DNA of 64,000 bases from Cellvibrio fontiphilus_A (lineage in GTDB: Bacteria; Pseudomonadota; Gammaproteobacteria; Pseudomonadales; Cellvibrionaceae). Location: NCBI RefSeq assembly GCF_042646205.1, contig NZ_JBHRTF010000002.1:682001-746000 (forward strand), given 5' to 3'. The notes beneath the pieces were generated by a model. The model was not told the DNA's origin. It worked only from the letters and a program-made list of their open reading frames with translations, and ran no database searches. Positions 43,045 to 51,085 of the stretch are shown piece by piece; the first letter of the stretch is position 1, and each line of letters opens with the position of its first letter. The position numbers were made by a program, and so were the translations under genes.

Positions 43045-43533
43045 CTATTTGGCCCTGCTGGAAAATTTTTGTTGCAGTGCGGCTTCAACCGGTGACGCCA
43101 CAAACTTGCTGACATCGCCGCCTAAAACGGCAATTTCCCGCACAATCGACGAGGAAATGTAAGAGAGGTGTTCGGCCGGTGTCAGGAAAATGCTTTCCAT
43201 GGTCGGCGCCAGTGCGCGGTTCATGTTGGCCAGCTGGAATTCGTATTCAAAGTCAGAAACAGCGCGCAACCCGCGCAGTACCGCCTGTGCGTTTTGCTGG
43301 CGCACAAACTCCACCAACAAAATATCAAACCCTACCACTGTCACGTTGGTCAGGTGGCTCAGGGTTTGCTGCGCCAGCGCGACACGCTCATCCAAACTGA
43401 ATAAGGGGTTTTTGCGATTGCTGGCGGCTACAGCAACAATCACTTTATCGAACAAACGACAAGCGCGTTCGACCAGGTCAATGTGGCCATTGGTGATAGG
43501 GTCAAAGGTGCCCGGATAGACCACAGTGCGCAT
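43045..43533 (-). CDS. coaD: Phosphopantetheine adenylyltransferase CoaD
   Basis: A 162-residue nucleotidyltransferase catalysing the penultimate step of coenzyme A synthesis. The nucleotide-binding motif is VVYPGTFDPITNGHIDLVERA (TFDPITNGHIDL), then VIVAVAASNRKNPLFS, the substrate loop RGLRAVSDFEYEFQLANMNR (RGLRAVSDFEYE) and YISSSIVREIAVLGGDV. I chose ATG 43533 (MRTVVYPG); an upstream ATG at 43572 gives an unlike-family extension. It is convergent with mutM. Confidence 0.96.
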   Translation of the reverse strand: MRTVVYPGTFDPITNGHIDLVERACRLFDKVIVAVAASNRKNPLFSLDERVALAQQTLSHLTNVTVVGFDILLVEFVRQQNAQAVLRGLRAVSDFEYEFQLANMNRALAPTMESIFLTPAEHLSYISSSIVREIAVLGGDVSKFVASPVEAALQQKFSSRAK

Positions 43534-43633
43534 AAATTCATCTCGGTAGGGACGGGTTGGCGGGGGCGGCATGGTACAAAATTCGTATTGAACTGACCAG
43601 CAAACTGTAAATCACCAATTTGTCTAACAAGAC

Positions 43634-43724
43634 CACCTCCAACCTTTACCAGCCTCTACTAGACTCAAAGGAGGTTTCAGTGTCGATAGACAAGCTGAAG
43701 TATAGACAAGGGTTTTTGGAGGTG
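43634..43724 (+). promoter_or_regulatory. Leader with possible Shine-Dalgarno-sequestering pairing before the CBM6 gene
   Basis: CACCTCCAA at 43634-43642 is a perfect complement of TTGGAGGTG at 43716-43724, which is the Shine-Dalgarno of the gene starting at 43729. A second GGAGG at 43671-43675 could compete for the same strand. Whether the leader is transcribed is not known. Confidence 0.4.
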
Positions 43725-43728
43725 TGAG

Positions 43729-45999
43729 ATGGTGGGGAATGCGAAGGCGACGCGGCTAGGGGACATCCTGCTCGAGAAGGGGCTGCTGCGTGAGGATCAA
43801 TTGCTACTGGCCATAGCCGAGCAAAAACGTCGCCGCGCCAGTGTAGATCCCGGTGATAAACGCATGATGGACGCCACCTCGCTGGGTGAAATCCTGATTG
43901 AGATGGGTTACATCACCCGTCAACAATTGAAGCGCGGCCTGAATTGGCAAATGTACCTGCGCAAAATGACTCTGGTGATGAGCCTGGTTGCTCCCCTGAT
44001 GAGTGCTGCCGGGGGCGCTGTTGCCCAGACTACCACCACAACCACGTCCACCAGCAGTTCGACGACTTCGTCGCTGGTTATCCAGGCGGAAAATTTCACG
44101 GCGATGAAGGGTATCAAGGTGGAGGCCACCAAGGACACCGGCGGTGGTTCCAACGTGGGGGCTATAGATCCGGGCGACTGGATGGCGTATGAAAATGTGG
44201 TAATCGAGCTGGCGGTTGAAACTACCTACAAAATTACCTACCGTGTTTCCAGCCCTCAGGGCATAGGCAGTTTCTATTTATATGAACTGGGCTCTGACAC
44301 TGAGTACGACCGCGTAACGGTGCCTAAAACCGGCAATTGGCAGTCCTGGGTGAGTGTGGAAAAGACGGTTACTTTGCCTGCGGGGAAACACACCTTGGGT
44401 ATCAAAGCCCTGAGCAAGGGTTTTAATATCAACTGGTTCAAGTTGGATAAAATTGCTGAGGCTGCACCTGCGCCAGTATCCAGCTCATCCAGCAGTCTAG
44501 CGGTTTCCAGTTCATCGCAGCCGAGCAGTGAGGCTGTGTCGAGTTCCTCTCAACCCAGTAGCCTGGCAGTTTCCAGTTCATCGCAACCCAGTAGTGAGGC
44601 GGTTTCCAGCTCGACACAGCTCAGCAGCGCGGCTGTTTCAAGTTCCTCAGAGCCCAGCAGTCTCTCGGTCTCCAGCTCATCCCAAGCCAGTAGCCTTGCG
44701 GTATCCAGTGCGTCCCAGACCAGCAGTGCGGCTGCCAGCCCTACACTTTCCCTGCGCATTCAGGCGGAGGAATATTCCGCCATGGGGGGCATTAAAGTGG
44801 AGCCCACTACCGATGAAGGTGGCGGGATGAATATTGGTGCCATAGATGCCAGCGACTGGCTGGCGTATGGCAATCATCAAATTAATGCACCTACTGCAGG
44901 CAACTACAAAATCAGCTATCGCGTCTCCAGTCTCTACGGTGGCGGTAGCTTTTATCTGTATAGCCTGGAGACAGGTCAGCAATTTGCGCCGGTAGAAGTA
45001 CCCAAAACCGGTGGTTTCCAAAAATGGGTCACTATCGAACAAACCATCACCCTGCCAGCAGGCACCCACAAGTTAGGCATTACCGCCATCACCAAAGGCT
45101 TCAACATCAACTGGCTGCAGGTGGATTACAAAGGCTTGGCACTGCCATTAACCATTCAGGCGGAAGAGTTTGCCGCCATGTTCGGGGTTAAAGTGGAGGC
45201 CACGACCGATGTGGGCGGCGGTTCCAATATTGGTGCCATAGATGCGGGCGATTGGTTGTCCTACGAGAACAAGGTGATTGATATTCCGGCCACCGGCAAT
45301 TACAAAATTACTTACCGTACCTCCAGTTTGTATGGTGGTGGCAGTTTTGCTTTTCACGAGGCAGATGGCAGTAAACAGTACGATGTAGTGGAAGTGCCCA
45401 AAACCGGAGGATTCCAGAAGTGGGTTGATGTAGAGCGCATAGTGACGCTAGAGGCAGGTACCCACATTTTTGGCATGACCGCGCTGACCAAGGGCTACAA
45501 CATCAACTGGTTCAAAATCGAGGAGGCGCCTGCCGGCTCTTTGCCCAGTAACACCAGCCCTTCTTCCAGTTCGGTCGCCTCTTCAGTCGCTTCATCGGTA
45601 ACCTCCTCAACGGCGTCCTCTACCTCATCGCAAACCAGCAGCGCGCCGGTAGTGTCCAGCGCTTCGTCCAGTTCGGCGGCGCCGGTGAGCAGTGCGTCCA
45701 GCTCTTCCGCAGCCGCCAGTTCGGTGGGGGCAGAGGGCACAACCGTGGCGGGGCCGGTATATCTGCGCTGGAATATCCCGAGCTTGCGCGAGGATGGCAC
45801 GACGCTGGATATTACCGAGCTGGGTGGCTATGAGGTGCGTTATCGCCTGCTCAGCAGCACGGAATACACCTACGTCAATATTGAGGACGCTTACAAAAAC
45901 GAACTTGATATTGCCTGGTTGGAGGGCACCTACGTATTTGAAGTGGCTGCTTTTGACAAGAATGGCCTCTACAGCCGGTTTATCAAAATCACGCCCTAG
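43729..45999 (+). CDS. Membrane-anchored or secreted protein with three CBM6-like modules
   Basis: A 756-residue protein. Residues 8-70 hold two copies of a small helical motif (LGDILLEKGLLREDQLLLAI and LGEILIEMGYITRQQLKRGL) like the N-terminal domain of GspE/MshE-type proteins. Residues 78-98 are hydrophobic and end GAVAQ. Three CBM6-like carbohydrate-binding modules follow at about 116-240, 342-467 and 472-598, each with a QAE(N/E) start and a GGGSN(V/I)GAIDPGDW-like motif. A Ser-rich linker with 11-residue repeats lies at 261-337 and a second at about 603-668. The last 85 residues resemble a fibronectin III fold. No catalytic domain is present. A strong GGAGGTG Shine-Dalgarno supports the start. 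It probably binds plant polysaccharide at the cell surface. Confidence 0.85.
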   Translation: MVGNAKATRLGDILLEKGLLREDQLLLAIAEQKRRRASVDPGDKRMMDATSLGEILIEMGYITRQQLKRGLNWQMYLRKMTLVMSLVAPLMSAAGGAVAQTTTTTTSTSSSTTSSLVIQAENFTAMKGIKVEATKDTGGGSNVGAIDPGDWMAYENVVIELAVETTYKITYRVSSPQGIGSFYLYELGSDTEYDRVTVPKTGNWQSWVSVEKTVTLPAGKHTLGIKALSKGFNINWFKLDKIAEAAPAPVSSSSSSLAVSSSSQPSSEAVSSSSQPSSLAVSSSSQPSSEAVSSSTQLSSAAVSSSSEPSSLSVSSSSQASSLAVSSASQTSSAAASPTLSLRIQAEEYSAMGGIKVEPTTDEGGGMNIGAIDASDWLAYGNHQINAPTAGNYKISYRVSSLYGGGSFYLYSLETGQQFAPVEVPKTGGFQKWVTIEQTITLPAGTHKLGITAITKGFNINWLQVDYKGLALPLTIQAEEFAAMFGVKVEATTDVGGGSNIGAIDAGDWLSYENKVIDIPATGNYKITYRTSSLYGGGSFAFHEADGSKQYDVVEVPKTGGFQKWVDVERIVTLEAGTHIFGMTALTKGYNINWFKIEEAPAGSLPSNTSPSSSSVASSVASSVTSSTASSTSSQTSSAPVVSSASSSSAAPVSSASSSSAAASSVGAEGTTVAGPVYLRWNIPSLREDGTTLDITELGGYEVRYRLLSSTEYTYVNIEDAYKNELDIAWLEGTYVFEVAAFDKNGLYSRFIKITP
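44509..44739 (+). repeat. Seven tandem 33-bp repeats encoding a serine-rich linker
   Basis: Seven units encode 11 residues each, with consensus SSSQPSSEAVS and variation at the middle positions (for example SSTQLSSAAVS, SSSEPSSLSVS). They lie between the first and second CBM6-like modules and may vary in number between strains. Confidence 0.85.
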
Positions 46000-46675
46000 T
46001 TTCCGGGTGATAGTAAAACAGCCGGTAGCGCAGGTTGCCGGCTGTTTTATCGCGGTGTAATTCCCAATCCGGCGGTGGCAAATATTGATCCTGTAGCCCG
46101 GATTCAATATAAATCGCCGCCCCTTCATTCAGGCAGCTGTGCTGCGCCAATTGATCAATCACCTGTTGCCAGAGGTTTAACTGGAATGGCGGGTCGATAA
46201 AAACCACATCAAAACGCATGGTCTGGCCGGCTGTTGGCAGATTGTGCAGATAAGCCAGGGCATCCATCTGCAGGACTTTGCCTCCCTCAGCGTTAAGCAG
46301 CGCCAGGTTGGATTTGAGCTGCGCTGCCGCACGCTGATCCCGTTCGATCAACACACTGGCGGCCGCCCCGCGCGATAAAGCCTCCAGCCCCAAAGCCCCT
46401 GAACCGGCAAACAAATCCAGGCAGTGGGCGCCCTGGATATCTGGCGCCAGCCAGTTAAAGAGTGTTTCGCGAATCCGGTCGCCGGTAGGGCGCAGGCCAT
46501 CCACATCGGGAAAGGCGAGTTTTCGCCCGCGCCAAAGCCCGCCAATAATGCGCAGCTGGTTGGCACCTTTCGGCGATTTTACCGGTGGTTTTGCGATGGG
46601 CTTGGACAAGGCTTTTTCTCTGCGGGCGGTTAAGAAGTGATAGGATAGCGCCTTTGCTGGCGTTGCTAAATCCAT
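45989..46675 (-). CDS. rsmD: 16S rRNA (guanine-966-N2)-methyltransferase RsmD
   Basis: A 228-residue SAM-dependent methyltransferase. The motifs seen are LRIIGGLWRGRKLAFP, RPTGDRIRETLFNWL, the SAM loop CLDLFAGSGALGLEALSRG and the catalytic VFIDPPFQLNLW. The N-terminal ~38 residues are a basic extension; ATG 46675 is the only ATG, with TTG 46609 as a shorter alternative. It is divergent from ftsY, the conserved arrangement. Its end overlaps the end of the CBM6 gene by 11 bases on the opposite strand. Confidence 0.94.
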   Translation of the reverse strand: MDLATPAKALSYHFLTARREKALSKPIAKPPVKSPKGANQLRIIGGLWRGRKLAFPDVDGLRPTGDRIRETLFNWLAPDIQGAHCLDLFAGSGALGLEALSRGAAASVLIERDQRAAAQLKSNLALLNAEGGKVLQMDALAYLHNLPTAGQTMRFDVVFIDPPFQLNLWQQVIDQLAQHSCLNEGAAIYIESGLQDQYLPPPDWELHRDKTAGNLRYRLFYYHPETRA

Positions 46676-46728
46676 ATTGCCAGCGGCGTGTCACTTGCCC
46701 CCTTTGGCCAACACCCCAGATTACCATT

Positions 46729-47844
46729 ATGTTTTTTAATCTCTTTAAAAAGTCTGACAAACCCGAAACCCAAACCGAGTCTGCAGTACCGGAACAGAGC
46801 CAGCCAGCTGGCGCCGCCAGCGAAGCTGTATCCACCTCACCAGCAGAGCTGCCGGTTGTTGAGGCGACTCCCCCGGAAGTAGAGCCTGAGACTCTCCTCG
46901 AGGCTCCGGCCAAATTGGGCTTTTTTGCCCGTATCAAACAAGGCCTGAGCCGCACCAGCAGTCACTTTGCCGAGGGGCTGGGCAATTTATTCCTCGGTCG
47001 TAAAACCATTGATGATGAATTGTTTGAAGAGTTGGAAACCCAACTGCTGGTTGCAGATGTGGGTATGGATGCGACTACCGAGATTATCGACAGTCTCACT
47101 GCCCGCGTCGCGCGCAAACAACTCAGCGATGTGAATGCACTCTATGCCGCCCTGCGCGAACAGCTCACCGATATGTTGCGCCCGGTGGAAAAACCGCTGG
47201 AAATCGACAGCAGCAAGCAGCCCTATGTGATTCTGGTGGTGGGAGTAAACGGGGTAGGCAAAACCACCACCATCGGCAAACTCGCCAAACGCCTGCAAAA
47301 TCAAGGTAAAAAAGTCATGTTGGCGGCGGGAGATACCTTCCGTGCAGCGGCGGTTGAGCAGCTGCAAGTCTGGGGCGAGCGCAACCAGGTGCCGGTAATC
47401 GCCCAGCACACTGGCGCTGATTCTGCGTCTGTTATCTACGATGCACTAAACGCCGCCAAAGCGCGCGGGATCGATGTCATCATCGCCGATACCGCTGGTC
47501 GCCTGCACAACAAAAACCATTTGATGGATGAGTTGTCCAAGGTCAAGCGTGTGATGGCCAAGGTTGATGGCTCTGCCCCCCATGAGGTACTGCTGGTACT
47601 GGATGCCGGCACCGGACAAAACGCCGTTAACCAAACCGAAACCTTCCGCGACGCGGCGGGTGTTACCGGGTTGGTATTGACCAAACTGGACGGCACCGCC
47701 AAAGGTGGGGTGATTTTTGCACTGAGTAAAAAATTCGGTCTCCCGGTGCGTTTCATCGGTGTGGGTGAGGCAATTGATGACCTGCAACCATTTGCGGCCG
47801 AGCCGTTTATCAAGGCGCTGTTTAACCAAAACGATGCCGCTTAA
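46729..47844 (+). CDS. ftsY: Signal recognition particle receptor FtsY
   Basis: A 371-residue SRP GTPase. The N-terminal acidic A domain (about 1-70) is followed by the NG domains: GVNGVGKTTTIGKLAKRL (P-loop), GDTFRAAAVEQLQVWG, the DTAGR box, and TKLDGTAKGG. FtsY docks ribosome-SRP complexes at the inner membrane. ATG 46729 gives MFFNLFKKSDKPE; the Shine-Dalgarno is weak. It heads the ftsY-ftsE-ftsX operon, which is conserved in gammaproteobacteria. Confidence 0.96.
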   Translation: MFFNLFKKSDKPETQTESAVPEQSQPAGAASEAVSTSPAELPVVEATPPEVEPETLLEAPAKLGFFARIKQGLSRTSSHFAEGLGNLFLGRKTIDDELFEELETQLLVADVGMDATTEIIDSLTARVARKQLSDVNALYAALREQLTDMLRPVEKPLEIDSSKQPYVILVVGVNGVGKTTTIGKLAKRLQNQGKKVMLAAGDTFRAAAVEQLQVWGERNQVPVIAQHTGADSASVIYDALNAAKARGIDVIIADTAGRLHNKNHLMDELSKVKRVMAKVDGSAPHEVLLVLDAGTGQNAVNQTETFRDAAGVTGLVLTKLDGTAKGGVIFALSKKFGLPVRFIGVGEAIDDLQPFAAEPFIKALFNQNDAA

Positions 47845-47868
47845 ACCAAAGACTAAACAGGGTTTGTT

Positions 47869-48537
47869 GTGATTCGATTCGAAACCGTCAGTAAGCGCTA
47901 CGACACCGGCTACGAAGCCTTGTCGCGGGTTGATTTTGAAGTCCAGGCGGGTGAAATGCTGTTTCTCACCGGTCACTCGGGGGCAGGTAAAAGTACCCTG
48001 ATGAAAATGATCCTGCTCATGGAGCAGCCATCGCTTGGGCAGGTGTATGTGGATGGCCATCACCTGGAATCCATGCCCAAAAGCCAGATTCCCTATTTTC
48101 GCCGCAACATCGGTGTGGTCTTCCAGAACCACCAGCTCCTGTTTGATCGCACTGTGTTTGACAATGTTGCCCTGCCGCTGCAGGTAGCGGGTTATCCCCA
48201 TCAGGAAATTGGCAAGCGGGTGCGCGCTGCCTTGGACAAAGTTGATTTGTTGGATAAGGAGCGCAGCAATCCAGTGGTTTTGTCCGGGGGCGAGCAGCAG
48301 CGCGTGGGTATCGCGCGCGCGGTGGTCAACAAGCCCAGCTTACTGCTGGCGGATGAACCCACAGGCAACCTGGACCCGGAATTGGCTAACGAGATAATGA
48401 CCCTGTTCCGCCAATTTAATGAAGTAGGGACTACCGTAATGATCGCCACCCATGATGTGGAACTGCTTAAACGTATGAATAAACGTGTGCTCGGTTTGGT
48501 GCAGGGTAAATTGGTTCATGACGGGGTGCTCTGGTGA
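47869..48537 (+). CDS. ftsE: Cell division ATP-binding protein FtsE
   Basis: A 222-residue ABC ATPase. Walker A is GHSGAGKST, the Q-loop region is GVVFQNHQLLFDRTVFDNV, the signature is LSGGEQQRVGIARA and Walker B is LLLADEPTGNLD. With FtsX it activates periplasmic peptidoglycan hydrolases at the septum. The start is GTG at 47869. It overlaps ftsX by four bases, which couples their translation. Confidence 0.97.
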   Translation: MIRFETVSKRYDTGYEALSRVDFEVQAGEMLFLTGHSGAGKSTLMKMILLMEQPSLGQVYVDGHHLESMPKSQIPYFRRNIGVVFQNHQLLFDRTVFDNVALPLQVAGYPHQEIGKRVRAALDKVDLLDKERSNPVVLSGGEQQRVGIARAVVNKPSLLLADEPTGNLDPELANEIMTLFRQFNEVGTTVMIATHDVELLKRMNKRVLGLVQGKLVHDGVLW

Positions 48538-49598
48538 AATCGAATCGACCGCAAAAACCTGAGCGCCGCAACCGCATGGGGGCCAGTCAAATGTCCCGCA
48601 CCGAGCGCCAGCAGCGCAACCCGCGACCAGAGCCTGCACGGGTTCAGGGCGCAGTGCAAAGCCAGATGTCCTGGCGCGACAAGTTCGATGCCTGGAGTGC
48701 CCATCACAGCAATTCAGCCATAGAAAGCCTGCTGCGCATGTTGGAAACGCCCCTGCAAAGCGCCATGACCTGGTTGGTGATCGCCATCGCCATAGCCCTG
48801 CCGGCAGCGCTGTTTGTGGTGTTTAGCAACCTGCAGCAGATTGGCCAGGCCTGGCAGGATTCCAGTCAGGTATCGGTATTCCTCAAAAAAGAGGCTGGCG
48901 CCAGTCAGGCGCAGGAGCTGCGCGGCCGCATCGCCCAGCGGCCGGATGTCCTTGATGCCAGATACATCTCCCCTGAACAAGCCTTGATCGAGTTCAAACA
49001 GAACTCCGGCTTGGGTGAACTCGCCAGTCATTTGGATGAAAACCCGCTGCCGGGGGTAATAATGATTACCCCAAAAATGCAGCAAAACACACCGCAAGCC
49101 CTGGCAGATTTGCAGCAGACCTTGGTTGCTGAACCACTGGTGGCAGATGTCCGTCTGGATATGCTTTGGGTCAAACGCCTGCATCAATTTATCGCCATTG
49201 CCGAGCGGTTTGTGACTGCGTTGGCCGGTTTGCTGGCGTTGGGGGTGTTGTTGGTGATTGGCAATACCATTCGCATGGCAATTGAAAACCGCCGCGATGA
49301 AATTCTGGTGGTTAAACTCGTGGGTGGCACCGATGCCTATGTTCGCCGCCCTTTTCTCTACACCGGGCTTTGGTTTGGTGTTGGCGGCGGCATTGTGGCC
49401 GCCGTGCTTCTCGCCTTGGGATTTTGGTGGTTAGCGGCGCCAGTTGCGCAGCTGGCTGATCTGTATCAAAGCAGTTTCCGTTTACAGGGTTTAGGTTTTA
49501 TAGAGAGCATCCAGTTAATTCTTTTAGCTGGGTTTACCGGTTTGATTGGTGCATGGATTGCAGTAGCGCGTCACCTGTATCAGATCCAACCGCGCTAA
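48534..49598 (+). CDS. ftsX: Cell division protein FtsX
   Basis: A 354-residue inner-membrane protein with a cytoplasmic basic N-terminus of about 75 residues and four membrane helices: about 80-100 (MTWLVIAIAIALPAALFVV), then three in the C-terminal half (FVTALAGLLALGVLLVIG, FGVGGGIVAAVLLALGFWW, LILLAGFTGLIGAWIAV). The periplasmic loop between the first and second holds QVSVFLKKEAGASQAQEL and the partner-binding region. It starts with GTG, overlapping ftsE (GTGA). The N-terminus is somewhat longer than in E. coli. Confidence 0.95.
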   Translation: MKSNRPQKPERRNRMGASQMSRTERQQRNPRPEPARVQGAVQSQMSWRDKFDAWSAHHSNSAIESLLRMLETPLQSAMTWLVIAIAIALPAALFVVFSNLQQIGQAWQDSSQVSVFLKKEAGASQAQELRGRIAQRPDVLDARYISPEQALIEFKQNSGLGELASHLDENPLPGVIMITPKMQQNTPQALADLQQTLVAEPLVADVRLDMLWVKRLHQFIAIAERFVTALAGLLALGVLLVIGNTIRMAIENRRDEILVVKLVGGTDAYVRRPFLYTGLWFGVGGGIVAAVLLALGFWWLAAPVAQLADLYQSSFRLQGLGFIESIQLILLAGFTGLIGAWIAVARHLYQIQPR

Positions 49599-49638
49599 TT
49601 TGTGGGGTTATAAGGTGAGTTCGCACAGTGCAAGATTC

Positions 49639-49660
49639 GCGTAAAACTGAACTTTTACGC
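49639..49660 (+). terminator. Inverted repeat between ftsX and rpoH
   Basis: A perfect eight-base inverted repeat GCGTAAAA / TTTTACGC with a six-base loop. It may be a weak terminator for ftsX or an operator, since the rpoH promoter begins three bases later. Confidence 0.45.
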
Positions 49661-49662
49661 CC

Positions 49663-49690
49663 TTGGCACAACTAAATAGCCGGTGATACA
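49663..49690 (+). promoter_or_regulatory. Candidate rpoH promoter
   Basis: A -35-like TTGGCA (49663-49668) and a -10-like GATACA (49685-49690) are separated by 16 bases and placed about 27 bases before the ATG. The match is partial. In other species rpoH has several promoters, which I cannot resolve here. Confidence 0.5.
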
Positions 49691-49717
49691 CTCGAGGCAC
49701 ACTTATTGGAGGTATAC

Positions 49718-50578
49718 ATGAGCGCAAGTACAAGTCTGCAACCTATCGGCATCTTGGCCCCTGGTGCAAACCTGAACGCCTATGTGCAAGCAGTCAGTGC
49801 CTTTTCCATCCTCAGTGTTGAGGAAGAACAGGAGCTGGCACGCGATTTACACCACAATGGTAATCTGGATGCCGCGCGTAAATTAGTAATGGCACACCTG
49901 CGGTTTGTCGTACATATCGCCCGCTCCTACAACGGCTATGGTTTGCCGCTGGGCGATTTAGTGCAGGAAGGCAATGTCGGTTTGATGAAAGCCGTAAAAC
50001 GTTTCGACCCGGATAAGGGCGTGCGTTTGGTGTCTTTTGCCGTGCACTGGATCAAAGCGGAAATTCACGAATTTATTCTGAAAAACTGGCGCATCGTAAA
50101 AATCGCCACCACTAAAGCCCAGCGCAAACTCTTCTTTAACCTGCGCGGTGCCAAAAAACGCCTGGCTTGGTTGAGTAACGATGAAGCCCACGCCGTAGCG
50201 GCAGATTTAGGTGTCGATGTTAAACAAGTGCGCGAAATGGAAGGTCGTTTAGCGTCCTACGATGCGGGCTTTGATGCCGGTGAAGACGATGACGATGAGT
50301 CCTATGTAGCACCGGCGCATTATCTGGAAGATAACCGTTACGATCCTGCTGCACGCCTGGAGGAATCCAACTGGGAGGAGTCCAACGTCAACAGCCTGGA
50401 AAAGGCGATAGAGCGTTTGGATGATCGCAGCCGGGTGATTCTGCAGCGTCGTTGGTTAAATGAAGATAAAGCGACACTGCATGATTTGGCGGCAGAATAT
50501 GGTGTATCGGCTGAGCGTATTCGCCAGTTGGAAAAAAATGCCATGAACAAAGTCAAAACCATGATGTTGGAAGCCTGA
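49718..50578 (+). CDS. rpoH: Heat-shock sigma factor RpoH (sigma-32)
   Basis: A 286-residue sigma factor. Region 2 has VMAHLRFVVHIARSYNGYGL, GDLVQEGNVGLMKAVKRFDP and VSFAVHWIKAEIHEFILKNW; the RpoH box is QRKLFFNLRGAKKR. Region 4 is near the C-terminus (LHDLAAEYGVSAERIRQLEK). It directs RNA polymerase to chaperone and protease promoters. ATG 49718 follows a GGAGG Shine-Dalgarno; the TTG at 49706 is unlikely. It lies directly after ftsX, as is usual. Confidence 0.97.
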   Translation: MSASTSLQPIGILAPGANLNAYVQAVSAFSILSVEEEQELARDLHHNGNLDAARKLVMAHLRFVVHIARSYNGYGLPLGDLVQEGNVGLMKAVKRFDPDKGVRLVSFAVHWIKAEIHEFILKNWRIVKIATTKAQRKLFFNLRGAKKRLAWLSNDEAHAVAADLGVDVKQVREMEGRLASYDAGFDAGEDDDDESYVAPAHYLEDNRYDPAARLEESNWEESNVNSLEKAIERLDDRSRVILQRRWLNEDKATLHDLAAEYGVSAERIRQLEKNAMNKVKTMMLEA

Positions 50579-50598
50579 TCCGTTCATCGCGTTAATGC

Positions 50599-50628
50599 AA
50601 AAAAGCCGCGCACTGCGCGGCTTTTTTT
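50599..50628 (+). terminator. Intrinsic terminator of rpoH
   Basis: A GC-rich stem GCCGCGC / GCGCGGC with a three-base loop, framed by A and T tracts. Confidence 0.92.
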
Positions 50629-50663
50629 TGCGGTCAAAAAAGCCTTGTTAAGGAGGGTAGAGA

Positions 50664-51047
50664 TTGTCACGTAGATTCATTCAAATTGCTGCAATTAGTG
50701 GCTTTATAGCAGTAGTTATCGGCGCTTTTGCAGCACATGGGTTAAAGCAGTTGCTGTCACCCCAAGCCATAGAAACCGTGAAAATCGGGGTGCAGTATCA
50801 GTTTTTTCACACACTTGCCTTATTTGGGATCGCACTCTGGATAATGCACAAACCTTCGGCAGCGGGCTTAAAAGCCGCCGGCCTAGCCTTTATACTGGGC
50901 ATCCTTTTATTCAGTGGCAGCCTTTACGCTCTTGCATTAGGTGCGCCGCGCTGGTTGGGGCCGGTTACCCCGCTCGGCGGAGTCTGTTTTTTGCTGGGTT
51001 GGTTGTTCGTTTTCAGCGCCACCCTGCGCACCAAAATGGGCGAGTGA
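50664..51047 (+). CDS. DUF423 family membrane protein
   Basis: A 127-residue protein with four membrane helices and the family motifs FIAVVIGAFAAHGLKQLLSP near the N-terminus and QYQFFHTLALFGIALW; the last helix contains VTPLGGVCFLLGWLFV. The start is TTG at 50664, supported by a strong AGGAGG Shine-Dalgarno seven bases upstream. The family is widespread and of unknown function. It sits alone between rpoH and trmB, 38 bp before the latter. Confidence 0.9.
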   Translation: MSRRFIQIAAISGFIAVVIGAFAAHGLKQLLSPQAIETVKIGVQYQFFHTLALFGIALWIMHKPSAAGLKAAGLAFILGILLFSGSLYALALGAPRWLGPVTPLGGVCFLLGWLFVFSATLRTKMGE

Positions 51048-51085
51048 TTGACTCGCATCTATCTCACTAACGAATTTATACCTCT

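Noticed and set aside
47446..48201. 251-residue open frame on the minus strand
   Set aside because: It is antisense to ftsY and ftsE and has no family character.
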